Made by a program: the position numbers and the translations under genes
In this document: positions 52,086 through 60,692 of the stretch, piece by piece
Layout of the letters: each line of letters starts with the position of its first letter
Position numbering within the stretch: the stretch's first letter is position 1
The notes under the pieces: model-generated
What the model was told of the DNA's origin: nothing
Seen by the model: the letters and a program-made list of their open reading frames with translations, nothing else
Database searches by the model: none
Assembly: GCF_004799685.1 (NCBI RefSeq)
Contig: NZ_CP031311.1
Span: 744,001-808,000 of the forward strand
Reading direction: 5' to 3'
DNA from: Halobellus limi
GTDB lineage: Archaea > Halobacteriota > Halobacteria > Halobacteriales > Haloferacaceae
DNA length: 64,000 nucleotides

Positions 52086-54902
52086 ATGACAGACCACACG
52101 AACCAGCGCCGCGCGGTGTTCCTCGCGGCGGTTATGATCTGCAGCGTCTTCGCCGGGGTCACGGCGTTCGCCGGGAGTACGGCGGCGGATCTGCACGGCA
52201 CAGACAACCCGGTGACGGTCGAGAACCCCGACACCGGCGCAACGACGACGCACACGCTGAACGTCTCCGCGAGCGACGGCACCTGGCCGGCGCCGATGGA
52301 CACCGACAGGATCAAAATCGACTACAGCGTCGGCTCGCAGGCGGCCGACGTGAGCGGCGTCGGCGCCGGCGACGTCACAGTCGTCATCGACGAGGCCGAC
52401 GGCAGCACGACGGACGTTGACGTCGACAGCGTCGCTAGCTCCAACGGCGGCGAGACGCTGACCATCGAGCTGTCGAGCGTCGAGGACGTCGGCGACGGCG
52501 ACGACGTGAGCGTGCGGCTCGACGGCGTCACGAACCCGCCGAACGCGGGCACCTACAACGTGAACTTCCGGGTCTCCGACGGCGGGAGCGGAGCCCAGAT
52601 CGCCGAGCTCTCCTATTCGATCGGCGACCAGTCGGAGGCGCCGCCGCAGCTCACGAAGGCCGTTCACTACGACGACACGGGTGACGAGGGAGTCGGCGTC
52701 GAACTCGCGTTCAGCGAGGCGGTCGACATCGCCGCCGACGACGTCACCCTCTACGAGGACGACAGCGAGGTCGACTCCTACACCGTCGAAGACACCGGCG
52801 TCACGGGACGCGTCTTCGTCACCACGGACGGCGAGCTCCTGACCGGCGATCTGGAGGTCGAACTGTCCGACGACGTCGCGGACCTCGACGGCAACACGCT
52901 CGTCGACACCGGACGCAACGACGTCACGTTCGCGCCGGTGACGGTGAAGACGAACGACGACCGGGGCGCCTACCGAGGGAGCACCGTCGCCATCGTCAGC
53001 GACAGCGGGACCGACGTCGGTATCCAGATCGAGGGTCCGGACCAGTACTTTTTCGACGGCTCGACGGACACGAACAGCGAGGTGTTCGTCTTCGATACGG
53101 AGGGGCGGGACCTCGGCGAGTACAACTTCGGCATCGCGGGCAGCGACAACGAGGACACCCGGCTCGATCTGCGTGACCTCGGGCTGGCGGTGACCGTCGA
53201 CGACGCCACCGTCACGAACGCGGAGGCCATCGAGGGGACCGTCGAGGCCCGAAGCGCCGATCGACCGCTCACGGTCGAACTGCTCGACGGCGGCGGCGAC
53301 ACGGTCGACGGATCGGAGACGGCCGCGACGCTCAACGGCCAGGGCGAGTACGACTTCGCGTTCGACCTCTCCCCGTCCGGACTCGACGTGGACCCGGGGA
53401 CGTACACGGTCCGGGTGACCGACGACTACTCCGGCGTCGAGGCCGACTCCTCGGACGTCACCGTCCGGGCGGCGAGCGAGGAGGACGCGCAGTTCGCGAG
53501 CGGCACAGTCACCGACCAGCGCGGTGACGTCGTCGCGATCACGGTCGACATAGAACGCACCGATCAGGCGACGGTGACCGTCGGTACCGAAGAGCAGGGT
53601 CTCGTCTCGACGGCGACCGTCGAGGACGGGAACGACGACGGGACGGTCACGCTGTATCTCGACACGTCGATCGGCGCGCTCGCGCAGTCGGAGGGATCCT
53701 CCAGCACCGGTGGGTACGGGATCTACACGGTCGCCGCTGACGACGACGAGGTCGTCGCGGCCGGTCTCTCGTCCAACGTCGACGACCTGATCGACGCCGG
53801 GACCTACGACCTCGAAGTGACGCCGGGACGGGACGCTTCGGCGGACTCGACCGACATCGCCTCGCTCGTCCTCGAAGAGCGCGGGACGACCGCGTTCGAC
53901 ACGTGGACGGCTCCGGGGTCGCTCTCGGTCTCCGACCTCGAAGACGTGACGACGGCGATCGAGAACGACGAACTCACGCGGGCCTCCGAGGTCGCCCGTG
54001 GCGACAAGGTCGTCCATCGTCTCCAGGCGTCCGGCTTCGAGGGCGTCCTCGGCGCACAGGGTGACGAGGACGTCACGGCCGCGTTCTTCGACAACGCCGG
54101 CTCTGGAACCGGTATCTACGACCTGACCGTCGAACAGTCGCAGGCCGGCGCGAATCAGGATCCGTTCGAGGTCGCGCTCGGTCCCGACAACACGACCGTC
54201 GTCGCCGACGGTGACGGCGACACCTACTACGTCGTCGTCGACACGAGCGCAGTCACGACGACTCGCTCGGACGGCGAACTCCCCGCCGACGAATCGCTGA
54301 CGGCGGAGTTCACCGTCTACGACGACGACTCGACTGACTTCCTCCCCGACGACGTCGACGAGAATCAGACGACCTCCGTCGACTACGACGTCGTCGAACC
54401 CGAGATCACGGTGAGCGAACCCCACGACGTCGCCCCCGCCGGCGGACAGACGATCACCGGCACGACGACGTACGCGCCGGGGACGGAACTGCGCGTCCGC
54501 GTCCGGAGCGCGGGCGAGACCAGTCCGAGCTTCCTGAAGACGGCGGCGCCCACGGTGGGGCCGGACCGGCGGTGGAGCGCGACGCTCGACTTCGCAGAGC
54601 AGAATGTCGGCGACACCTACGAGATCGTCGTCGAAGGCGACGACGCGGAGACGACCGAGGACGGCGAGGTCGTCGAGGCCGTCGAGACCCCGGCCGAGAC
54701 GCCGGGTCCGGATACGGACACGCCGGATTCGACCGCGACGGACACGGCGACGGCCGAACCCGACACCACCACCGCGGCTTCCGAACCGGGGACGACCGAA
54801 CCCGCGACGGAGACGTCGACCGCCACGCCCGGCTTCGGCGTCGTCGTCGCGCTGACGGCGCTTTTGGCCGCGGCCCTGCTCGCGGCGCGCCGAGAACGCT
54901 AA
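52086..54902 (+). CDS. S-layer glycoprotein 3 (PGF-CTERM)
   Basis: The start ATG at 52086 gives 938 residues. Signal peptide MTDHTNQRRAVFLAAVMICS is cleaved after GSTAA. The N-terminal domain is different from gene 2, but the AVHYDDT module and the series that follows align with it. Base composition is markedly more GC-rich and the sequence has fewer N-x-S/T sites than gene 1. The spacer (about residues 868-915) is Thr/Ala/Asp-rich, and TATPGFG with a hydrophobic helix and RRER closes the PGF-CTERM tail. It is a full-length paralogue, not a relic. Confidence 0.92.
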   Translation: MTDHTNQRRAVFLAAVMICSVFAGVTAFAGSTAADLHGTDNPVTVENPDTGATTTHTLNVSASDGTWPAPMDTDRIKIDYSVGSQAADVSGVGAGDVTVVIDEADGSTTDVDVDSVASSNGGETLTIELSSVEDVGDGDDVSVRLDGVTNPPNAGTYNVNFRVSDGGSGAQIAELSYSIGDQSEAPPQLTKAVHYDDTGDEGVGVELAFSEAVDIAADDVTLYEDDSEVDSYTVEDTGVTGRVFVTTDGELLTGDLEVELSDDVADLDGNTLVDTGRNDVTFAPVTVKTNDDRGAYRGSTVAIVSDSGTDVGIQIEGPDQYFFDGSTDTNSEVFVFDTEGRDLGEYNFGIAGSDNEDTRLDLRDLGLAVTVDDATVTNAEAIEGTVEARSADRPLTVELLDGGGDTVDGSETAATLNGQGEYDFAFDLSPSGLDVDPGTYTVRVTDDYSGVEADSSDVTVRAASEEDAQFASGTVTDQRGDVVAITVDIERTDQATVTVGTEEQGLVSTATVEDGNDDGTVTLYLDTSIGALAQSEGSSSTGGYGIYTVAADDDEVVAAGLSSNVDDLIDAGTYDLEVTPGRDASADSTDIASLVLEERGTTAFDTWTAPGSLSVSDLEDVTTAIENDELTRASEVARGDKVVHRLQASGFEGVLGAQGDEDVTAAFFDNAGSGTGIYDLTVEQSQAGANQDPFEVALGPDNTTVVADGDGDTYYVVVDTSAVTTTRSDGELPADESLTAEFTVYDDDSTDFLPDDVDENQTTSVDYDVVEPEITVSEPHDVAPAGGQTITGTTTYAPGTELRVRVRSAGETSPSFLKTAAPTVGPDRRWSATLDFAEQNVGDTYEIVVEGDDAETTEDGEVVEAVETPAETPGPDTDTPDSTATDTATAEPDTTTAASEPGTTEPATETSTATPGFGVVVALTALLAAALLAARRER

Positions 54903-54963
54903 CGCGTTCGCGAGCGCCGTCTCCGACACCGACGCTTTTGCCGCACGGGCCCTACTGTGAGGT

Positions 54964-55389
54964 ATGACAGATCTCGCCGACGCGGTCGAGGGAATCGTCC
55001 ACGAACCGACGCAGGTCCGGGAGGGCGGCGTCGATCTCACTGTGAGCGAAATATACGAGATCCACGGGGCGGGACGGATCGATTTCGGTGGCGACGAACT
55101 CCGGGATGCGGATCTCGTTCCCCACAGCCGGATCTGGCGCGACGAGGGCGACGACTACCAGTGGTGGCACCTCGAATCGGGGACGTACCTGTTGGAGTAC
55201 AACGAGTCGCTGTCGGGCGTATCGCCCGCCGACGAGGTGGGGCTCCAGCCGCGGACGGAGGTCCTCGAACGCGGCGCGTCCCACCCGTCGCTCCGGGTCG
55301 AGACGCTCCCCCGCGTCCCGCTGACGGTCGGCGGCGCGGGCGTTCGCCTGAAGGAGAACGCGCGGGTGTCGACGTTGCTCACGCGGTGA
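54964..55389 (+). CDS. dut: dUTPase/dCTP deaminase-family protein
   Basis: The 141-residue protein belongs to the trimeric dUTPase-like fold: LADAVEGIVHEPTQVREGGVDLTVSEIYEI (strand and uracil-binding region), DYQWWHLESGTYLLEYNESLSG and GLQPRTEVLERGASHPSLRVE. The last conserved block is short but ends GGAGVRLKENARVSTLL. It most likely hydrolyses dUTP, which prevents uracil incorporation into DNA. Assignment against dCTP deaminase rests on its short length and is not certain. It is 61 bases after S-layer gene 3. Confidence 0.8.
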   Translation: MTDLADAVEGIVHEPTQVREGGVDLTVSEIYEIHGAGRIDFGGDELRDADLVPHSRIWRDEGDDYQWWHLESGTYLLEYNESLSGVSPADEVGLQPRTEVLERGASHPSLRVETLPRVPLTVGGAGVRLKENARVSTLLTR

Positions 55390-55510
55390 GTTCGCACTCC
55401 TCCGGGCCAGTTCCGGGGGCGAACCCCGGTCCGGCCGTGCCGCCGTAGACACCGGCGGCCCCGCGGTACAGACGGCCGATGCGAGACGACGGCGATACCT
55501 CGTGTCCGGG

Positions 55511-55849
55511 CTACTTCCACGGTGTGCCGACGACCTCGGCCTGGATGCCGTGACCGACGCGGAGCCGACAGTCCGTCTCCGGCGTGGCGATACAGGGAAG
55601 GACGTATCCCGCGTCGAGCGCCCGGTCTTTCAGCGCTCGCGGCGGCTCCAAGTGCGTCATCTCGCCCTCGAGCAGTTCGGCGGTGCAGGTCCCACAGGCT
55701 CCGTACAGACACCCGTAGGGGAGGGAGACGTCGGCTGCCTCGGCGGCGTCGACCACGGTCTCGTCGCCACCGACGCGAATCCTCTCGTGTCGGCCGTCCG
55801 CCCAGCGGAGTTCGACGGTGTGCGTCGCGCGTCGGCGACGCCCGTTCAC
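55511..55849 (-). CDS. Plant-type 2Fe-2S ferredoxin
   Basis: A GTG start at 55849 gives 112 residues. The cluster ligands C-x4-C-x2-C and a distant C are visible in LPYGCLYGACGTCTAEL and YVLPCIATPE. The GTG shares bases with the TGA of the SBP56-like gene (GTGA), so the two are translationally coupled. It is shorter and less acidic than the classical haloarchaeal ferredoxin and probably is a dedicated electron carrier of the upstream enzyme (inference). Confidence 0.9.
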   Translation of the reverse strand: MNGRRRRATHTVELRWADGRHERIRVGGDETVVDAAEAADVSLPYGCLYGACGTCTAELLEGEMTHLEPPRALKDRALDAGYVLPCIATPETDCRLRVGHGIQAEVVGTPWK

Positions 55850-57258
55850 TGCCAGACGTCGCTGGTGCAGTCGCCACCGGGCCAGCGGATCTCGTGGGCG
55901 CGCGCCGGGCCGCCGGGCGCGTCACCGAAGTCGACGAGGAACTCCTCGTCCAGCTCCATTCGCCCCTCGTCGGGGTAGACGTCCGCCTTCAGCATCAGCG
56001 ATCCATCCTCGGCGATGTCGGGGAAGAACTGGTTGTCCCACGAGGAGAAGAGCGACGTCGTCCAGTAGAGCCGCCGGCCGTCGCGGGAGAGCTGCAGCAT
56101 CTGCGGTGCGCCGCGGATCTCGGTGTTCTTCACCTCCTGTCGGTCGCCGAACAGCCCGCCGGCCCACACCCGGTCGACCAGCCGGGGATTCGCCGAGTCG
56201 CTCACGTCGTACATCCGCACGTCGCCGTGGAGCCAGTTCGAGAAGAAGAGGAACTGGTCGTCGAGCGACAGGAGGATGTCGGTGATCAGCGGCGGAACGG
56301 GCATGTCCCAGTCTTCGTGTTCGCGGGGTTCCTCGTCGATGACGACGTCCCAGTCCCACGTGCCGTCGTCCTCCTCGTAGAAGCGGATGATGTTCGAGGA
56401 CAGCGCGGCGCCGACGTAGCCCTGCGTCTCCTCGGGGTTGTGGCTCATCCGGACTTCCAGCGGGATCCGACCGCGTTCGCCGAACTCCAGGGTCTGGACG
56501 TGCTCGCGGTCCTCCCAGGCCCAGACGTGGATGCTGTCTCCGTACTTGCCTTCTTCGACGTCTTCGAGGTCGAAGCCCGGATAGTAGGTGTTCGGCGCGG
56601 CCCACTCGCTGGAGATCAGGACGTCGTGACGCGGCTGATACCAGTAGTCGTAGTTCATCTCCATCTCGCCGCGATCGGCCTCCCAGTGGCCCTCGATGCT
56701 GAAGTCCTCCTGATCGAGCTGCAGGAAGCCGCCGGGGAGTTCGCCCTCGGCGTCGCCGAGCATACTGACGACGACCTTGCCGCCGGGGACGCAGTGGACG
56801 GTGTGGGGAGCCGAGAGGTCGTGGGCGAACACCTCCTCGGGTTCGATGACCTTCACCATCTCGGGGTCGCGCGGGTCCTCCGCGTCGATGACGTGGATGC
56901 GCGAGGAGCGCTGTCCGGGAACGACGAGGTACTGGCGAGTCAGTCCCTCGGCGTGGCAGGACGACGAGCAGGCGTTCCAGCCGAAGTGGTGGAGTTCGTC
57001 GCCCCTGTTCGGCATCTCGACGGTGTCGATGAGTTCGCTGTACGTGTCGGATTCCGGGTCGAGGTCGACGACGCCGACGAAGTCCGGGCCGTCCTCCTCC
57101 ATCCCTACTCGGGGGGCCATCACGTACGCCGTCTGCTCCCGTCCGCCCTCGGTTCGCATCGCGGCGGGCGTCGGATAGCCCGGTCCCTCGACTTCGTAGT
57201 GTTCCTGGTGTCCTCGGCTACTGTGCTCCGAATGGGGGGAAGGGTCGTCGGTGCTCAT
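55846..57258 (-). CDS. Selenium-binding protein SBP56 / methanethiol oxidase-like
   Basis: The 470-residue protein matches the SBP56 family over its whole length: HHFGWNACSSSCH, VIDAEDPRDPEMVKVIEPEE, NYDYWYQPRHDVLISSEWAAPN, EVRMSHNPEETQGYVGAALSS, ITDILLSLDDQFLFFSNWLHGD and the end GGDCTSDVWQ. Family members oxidise methanethiol to H2S, formaldehyde and H2O2 with a copper centre. The usual CSSC is CSSSC here (Cys97, Cys101). The very AT-rich promoter and the coupled ferredoxin set it apart. Activity is inferred. Confidence 0.93.
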   Translation of the reverse strand: MSTDDPSPHSEHSSRGHQEHYEVEGPGYPTPAAMRTEGGREQTAYVMAPRVGMEEDGPDFVGVVDLDPESDTYSELIDTVEMPNRGDELHHFGWNACSSSCHAEGLTRQYLVVPGQRSSRIHVIDAEDPRDPEMVKVIEPEEVFAHDLSAPHTVHCVPGGKVVVSMLGDAEGELPGGFLQLDQEDFSIEGHWEADRGEMEMNYDYWYQPRHDVLISSEWAAPNTYYPGFDLEDVEEGKYGDSIHVWAWEDREHVQTLEFGERGRIPLEVRMSHNPEETQGYVGAALSSNIIRFYEEDDGTWDWDVVIDEEPREHEDWDMPVPPLITDILLSLDDQFLFFSNWLHGDVRMYDVSDSANPRLVDRVWAGGLFGDRQEVKNTEIRGAPQMLQLSRDGRRLYWTTSLFSSWDNQFFPDIAEDGSLMLKADVYPDEGRMELDEEFLVDFGDAPGGPARAHEIRWPGGDCTSDVWQ

Positions 57259-57280
57259 CCTCGCTTCGAAGTTTCACCTC

Positions 57281-57308
57281 AATGAATTAATATTATATTT
57301 AATATTTG
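57281..57308 (-). promoter_or_regulatory. AT-rich promoter of the SBP56-ferredoxin operon
   Basis: Twenty-eight bases of almost pure A and T (aattaatattatatttaata within it) lie 23-50 bases before the SBP56 ATG complement at 57258. It is the most AT-rich stretch in the last 10 kb and can hold more than one TATA box. Confidence 0.6.
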
Positions 57309-57378
57309 TGTCGTTTTAGGTTCGTATAGAAGGTCTCAGAGAACGCTCTCGCCATCGAGAGAAACGACGAACCGATGA

Positions 57379-57534
57379 GTGCCCGGGGTGGGCTCCGAAC
57401 CCACGATCTCCGCATATCCCAGGTCCGAGGCTCGGCGGGCCCCGTGGGGAGCGGCGGAGGCTTCCAAGGCGTACCGCACCGAATCTCAGGAAACCCTATG
57501 AGTGCGGCGCTATGTCCAGCTAAGCCACCCGGGC
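57379..57534 (-). tRNA. Elongator tRNA-Met (CAU) with an 82-base intron
   Basis: On the minus strand, the 5' half GCCCGGGTGGCTTAGCTGG runs from 57534, the anticodon CAT is at 57500-57498, and the 3' half from 57414 pairs with it: anticodon stem CCGCA/TGCGG, T arm GTGGG-TTCGGAG-CCCAC and acceptor CCCGGGC. The intron is 57496-57415, after the base 3' of the anticodon, the normal archaeal site. Haloarchaeal elongator tRNA-Met is known to carry such introns. A TTTAAG box is about 20 bases upstream (57551-57560). The CCA end is not encoded. Confidence 0.93.
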
Positions 57535-57644
57535 TCGTCTCACCGTTGGCCGATGACGTTCTTAAACCTTCGCAAGTCCGACGACGGCGGGGCCGTCGAC
57601 CCCCACCGACCGAGGGGTTCGGTCCCACACCGTCGACGGCCGAC

Positions 57645-58322
57645 TCACGAACCGCCGTCGGGGGCGTCCCCCGCGTCGGCACCTCCGGACCGGTCGAGAT
57701 ACCACCCGTACGCGGTCGGCCCGAGCACCAGCGCGGCCGCGATCCCCGCGGCCGCGACGAGGCGGAGATCCGCCGCTCCCGCGACGTCGCCGGCGGCGAG
57801 CGTCTCGGCGGAGGCTCCCGCGAGCACGCCGGCGAGCACCCACGGGATCTCGCCGATAGCCGTCCCCACGAGGAACGTCGAGAGCCGGACGCCGGCGACG
57901 CCCGCGGCGACGCTCACGACGTCGGAGGGCGCGGGAACCAGGCGGCTGGCGACGACGCTTCGGATCCCGCCGGCGCGGTCGACGAACGCCTCGCCCGCGT
58001 CTGCGAGTCCGCCGCCGCGGCCGAAGCGTCGCGCCAGGAGGAACGGCGGGGCGCTCGTGAGCGCGACGAGCGCGAGCGCCAGCGGGAACCCCGCCGGGCC
58101 GAGTCCGTAGCCCAGAAGCACCGCCAGGAGCGTCGTCGGCCACGCCAGCAGCGGTCTGATCGCGGCGAGGACGACCGACGCCGCGACGAGTCGAATCGGA
58201 TCGGACACGAGCCACGCCGCGCGCGAGAGCACCGCGTCGGGCGAGACGAGGAGCGCGCCGGCGACGACGAGAGCGATCGCGGCGCCGGCGACGACGCGAG
58301 CCCGCAGGCGTGACCGATCCAT
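57645..58322 (-). CDS. VTT-domain (TVP38/TMEM64-like) membrane protein
   Basis: The start at MDRSRLRARVVAGAAIALV (ATG complement 58320-58322) gives 225 residues. It has five to six membrane segments. The VTT core is visible in RPLLAWPTTLLAVLLGYGLGPAGFPLALALV, ARRFGRGGGLADAGEAFVDRAGGIRSVVASRLVPAPSDVVSVAAGVAGVRLSTFLVGTAIGEIPWVL at about residues 98-165, with the G-x-x-P and SRLxPxP motif. It resembles the DedA superfamily, whose members flip or move lipids. The function of archaeal ones is open. Confidence 0.85.
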   Translation of the reverse strand: MDRSRLRARVVAGAAIALVVAGALLVSPDAVLSRAAWLVSDPIRLVAASVVLAAIRPLLAWPTTLLAVLLGYGLGPAGFPLALALVALTSAPPFLLARRFGRGGGLADAGEAFVDRAGGIRSVVASRLVPAPSDVVSVAAGVAGVRLSTFLVGTAIGEIPWVLAGVLAGASAETLAAGDVAGAADLRLVAAAGIAAALVLGPTAYGWYLDRSGGADAGDAPDGGS

Positions 58323-58397
58323 CGTGTCGTCTCCGCCTCGCTCTCGGGCGGGCATAACAGTTGTTTTGTCGCTGTGGCGCGGACACCCGGTCGGATC

Positions 58398-59009
58398 GTG
58401 GCCGACGACGAACAGCCGGACCTCTCGGAGTTCGAAGGCGGTGACGCCGAGAGCGACGCGGACGGCGAGGCCGGGCCGGGACCGGAATCGAGCGGCGAAA
58501 CCGGGGTCGACCCGAATCCCGAAACCGAACCGGAACCGAACGCCGAAACTGGGAGCGATCCGAACGCCGAAACCGCGCTCGACCCGAACGCCGACACAGA
58601 CGTTTCCGACGTTCCGAGCGCCGAGGCCGCGCGTCCCGTCTCGGAACTCGACCGCAGCGAGCGCGTCGAACTCGGCGTCGACCTGCTGGCGCACATAGAG
58701 CGGGAGTCGCTGTCGCTGTCGGAGGCGGTCGACCGCATCGAGTCGGTGACGACGAACCCCGCGTTGACACGGGAGATCCTCGACACCGCGGAGCTTCGCG
58801 GCGTCATCGAGCGCGAGGAGGGGCGACTCCGGACGCGACGCGGCGGCACCTTCGTCCGGTTCGAACGCCAGGTCGTCGAACGCGAGGGCGACTACGAGTG
58901 CCGCCGCTGCGGGGCCGGCCTCTCGACGGGACACTTCGTCAGATTCGAGTCCGGCGAACTCGGCCCGTTCGGGCCCTCCTGCGTGCGGAAGGTCCTCGGA
59001 CGGGAGTGA
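58398..59009 (+). CDS. DUF5830-type haloarchaeal protein with zinc-knuckle tail
   Basis: The GTG start at 58398 (MADDEQPDLSEFEGG) is preferred; another GTG 24 bases upstream is in frame. The 203-residue protein has an acidic, repetitive N-terminal region (units like DPNAETxx), a helical middle (ERVELGVDLLAHIERESLSLSEAVDRIESVTTNPALTREILDTAELRGVIEREEGRL at about residues 86-145) and a C-terminal knuckle CRRCGAGLSTGHFV with a last cysteine in FGPSC. It is probably nucleic-acid related (inference). The role is unknown. Confidence 0.75.
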   Translation: MADDEQPDLSEFEGGDAESDADGEAGPGPESSGETGVDPNPETEPEPNAETGSDPNAETALDPNADTDVSDVPSAEAARPVSELDRSERVELGVDLLAHIERESLSLSEAVDRIESVTTNPALTREILDTAELRGVIEREEGRLRTRRGGTFVRFERQVVEREGDYECRRCGAGLSTGHFVRFESGELGPFGPSCVRKVLGRE

Positions 59010-59028
59010 GGGGCCGCCTCCGACGCGC

Positions 59029-60471
59029 TCACCGACCGCGGCGGAGCTCTTCTATGAGCTGTTCGACCAGTTCGCGCTGCGCCTGCAGCTCCGCGTTCTG
59101 GCGCTCGACCGTCTCGCGGAGGTCCGCGAGTTCGTCGAGGATCCGCTCGTCGGCCGCGGGCGCCGCCGACTCGAACCCGGATCCCGCGAAACCGGCGTTC
59201 GCTCGCTTTTGTGCCGGAGTCTCCTCCGGCCCCGACCGCTCCCCGCCCGTCCCGGCCTCTTCCGCACTCGCTCGCGAGCGTTCGTCGTGGGTCGTCTCCT
59301 CGGGGGACCCACGAGCCTGGTCGGCCGCGGCGGGCCCGGTCGCCTCGGGGGCCGGCGTCGTCCGATCCTCCTCGGCCGCTCGTGGGGCGCCCGACTGCGA
59401 CGACGCGGCGTCGCCGGAATCGGTCCTCGTGCCGTCGGCGCCCGCTCCGCTGATCGGCTCGTTCTTCCGCTGCGGCTCGCCCTCCGATGCCGCTCTCGGC
59501 CCGTCTCCAGGTGTCGGTTCCGACCCGTTTCTCGACGCGGGTTCGGACTCCGTTCTCGACGTCTCCTCCGGGCCACTCCCCCTCGTCTGTCCCTCCGAGA
59601 GCGGGTCGGCCTCGGCCTCCGCGTCCGTCGGTCGCTCGACCTGCCGGGCGACGGCGTCGGGTGTTCCGGCCGTCGATTCGGCTTCGCTCTCGCCTCCGTC
59701 GTCCGAACGCGTCGCGTTCTCCGGCAGCTCCTCGGGCTCGGCGGGGTCGGCGATCAGCGGGTCGGGGCCGTCGCCGAAGGAGACGTCCCGTCCCTGCGCG
59801 TCGTCGGCCGCCTCCTCCGGCTCGTCCTCGTCGGGCTCGGCGGCGGCGCGGAGTTCCTCGACCGAATTGACCTCCCAGTGGGAGAGAAGCGAGGTCTCCA
59901 GGGCGGCGCGGACCGCCCGGGCCTCGTCGTTCGGGGCCTTGAACCGTTCCTGTCGGCCGTTCACCGTCAGGACGACGGAGGTGGCGACGCTGCCGTCCTC
60001 GAAGTCGAGGTCGCTCACGTCGTCGTAGTGGTAGGTCTCGCAGTCCTCGTCCCACAGGTTCGCGCCGATGTGGCGCACGACGCGCTCGCCCGCGATCGCG
60101 ATGGTGAGTTCGCTGAACCGGAAGAGCCGCTCCATCGGTTCGTCGGCCTCGAGGACGCCGTTGGCCTTGAGCACGCCCTCGACGATCGGCTGCAGTGCGC
60201 GTTCGAGTCGCTTCGCCGGCAGCGAGATCGTCTTCTCGCCGTCGAGGCCGTAATCGAGCGTCACCTTCGCCTTGCGGCGGCCCTCCGAGACCGTGATCCG
60301 CTCGGCCTCGTGGGGGTACTCCTCGACGGACTCGTCGGAGAGCAGCCCCTCGGCGCGATAGAGCAGGGTCCGCGTCGGCGTCACGTACAGTTCGTCCTCG
60401 CCGCCGAGGTCGACTCGCGCGACCACGTCCTCGTCGGCGAGGTCGGCCTGGACGATCTCCGGTTGGCTCAT
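59029..60471 (-). CDS. DUF7115-type haloarchaeal protein with disordered linker and coiled coil
   Basis: The start at MSQPEIVQADLADEDVVAR (ATG complement 60469-60471) gives 480 residues. The first 210 residues are a folded domain of beta strands and helices (YVTPTRTLLYRAEGLLSD; KTISLPAKRLERALQPIVEGVL; NLWDEDCETYHYDDVSDLDF). Residues about 215-425 are a disordered linker of Glu, Ser, Ala, Pro and Gly. The last 40 are a coiled coil (DELADLRETVERQNAELQAQRELVEQLIEEL). No enzyme motif. It is downstream of carA on the same strand, past a strong hairpin. Confidence 0.75.
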   Translation of the reverse strand: MSQPEIVQADLADEDVVARVDLGGEDELYVTPTRTLLYRAEGLLSDESVEEYPHEAERITVSEGRRKAKVTLDYGLDGEKTISLPAKRLERALQPIVEGVLKANGVLEADEPMERLFRFSELTIAIAGERVVRHIGANLWDEDCETYHYDDVSDLDFEDGSVATSVVLTVNGRQERFKAPNDEARAVRAALETSLLSHWEVNSVEELRAAAEPDEDEPEEAADDAQGRDVSFGDGPDPLIADPAEPEELPENATRSDDGGESEAESTAGTPDAVARQVERPTDAEAEADPLSEGQTRGSGPEETSRTESEPASRNGSEPTPGDGPRAASEGEPQRKNEPISGAGADGTRTDSGDAASSQSGAPRAAEEDRTTPAPEATGPAAADQARGSPEETTHDERSRASAEEAGTGGERSGPEETPAQKRANAGFAGSGFESAAPAADERILDELADLRETVERQNAELQAQRELVEQLIEELRRGR

Positions 60472-60614
60472 AGATCCGTTCTCCGCCCGTTCGATCATAA
60501 ATCCGTGGGTATTGTTCGTGCCCGTCGGCGGTGAAAAAGGCGGAGAGCGGCGTCGGACCCGCTCGAACGCGACGTATCGGTGTCAGAACTGCGGTCGCAA
60601 CGCGACGGGTTCAT

Positions 60615-60691
60615 ACTGATTACTCTCACTTTTCACCGCCGAGCGCCACCCCGCCGACAGCGCTCGGCGGTGAGAGACGAGAGCAATCAGT
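60615..60691 (-). terminator. Large hairpin after carA
   Basis: Two 31-base arms, 60615-60645 and 60661-60691, are inverted repeats matching at 26 positions, with a 15-base loop. Three of the five mismatches become G-U pairs if the minus strand is transcribed, but not if the plus strand is. The arm adjoins the carA TGA complement at 60693-60695. A terminator or RNA-processing signal for carA is likely. Confidence 0.65.
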
Positions 60692-60692
60692 G

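Noticed and set aside
51954-55040. A minus-strand open frame of 1028 codons opposite S-layer gene 3
   Set aside because: It is an antisense shadow of GC-biased codons: rich in Arg, Val, Asp and Gly, without a signal peptide, domain or start context.
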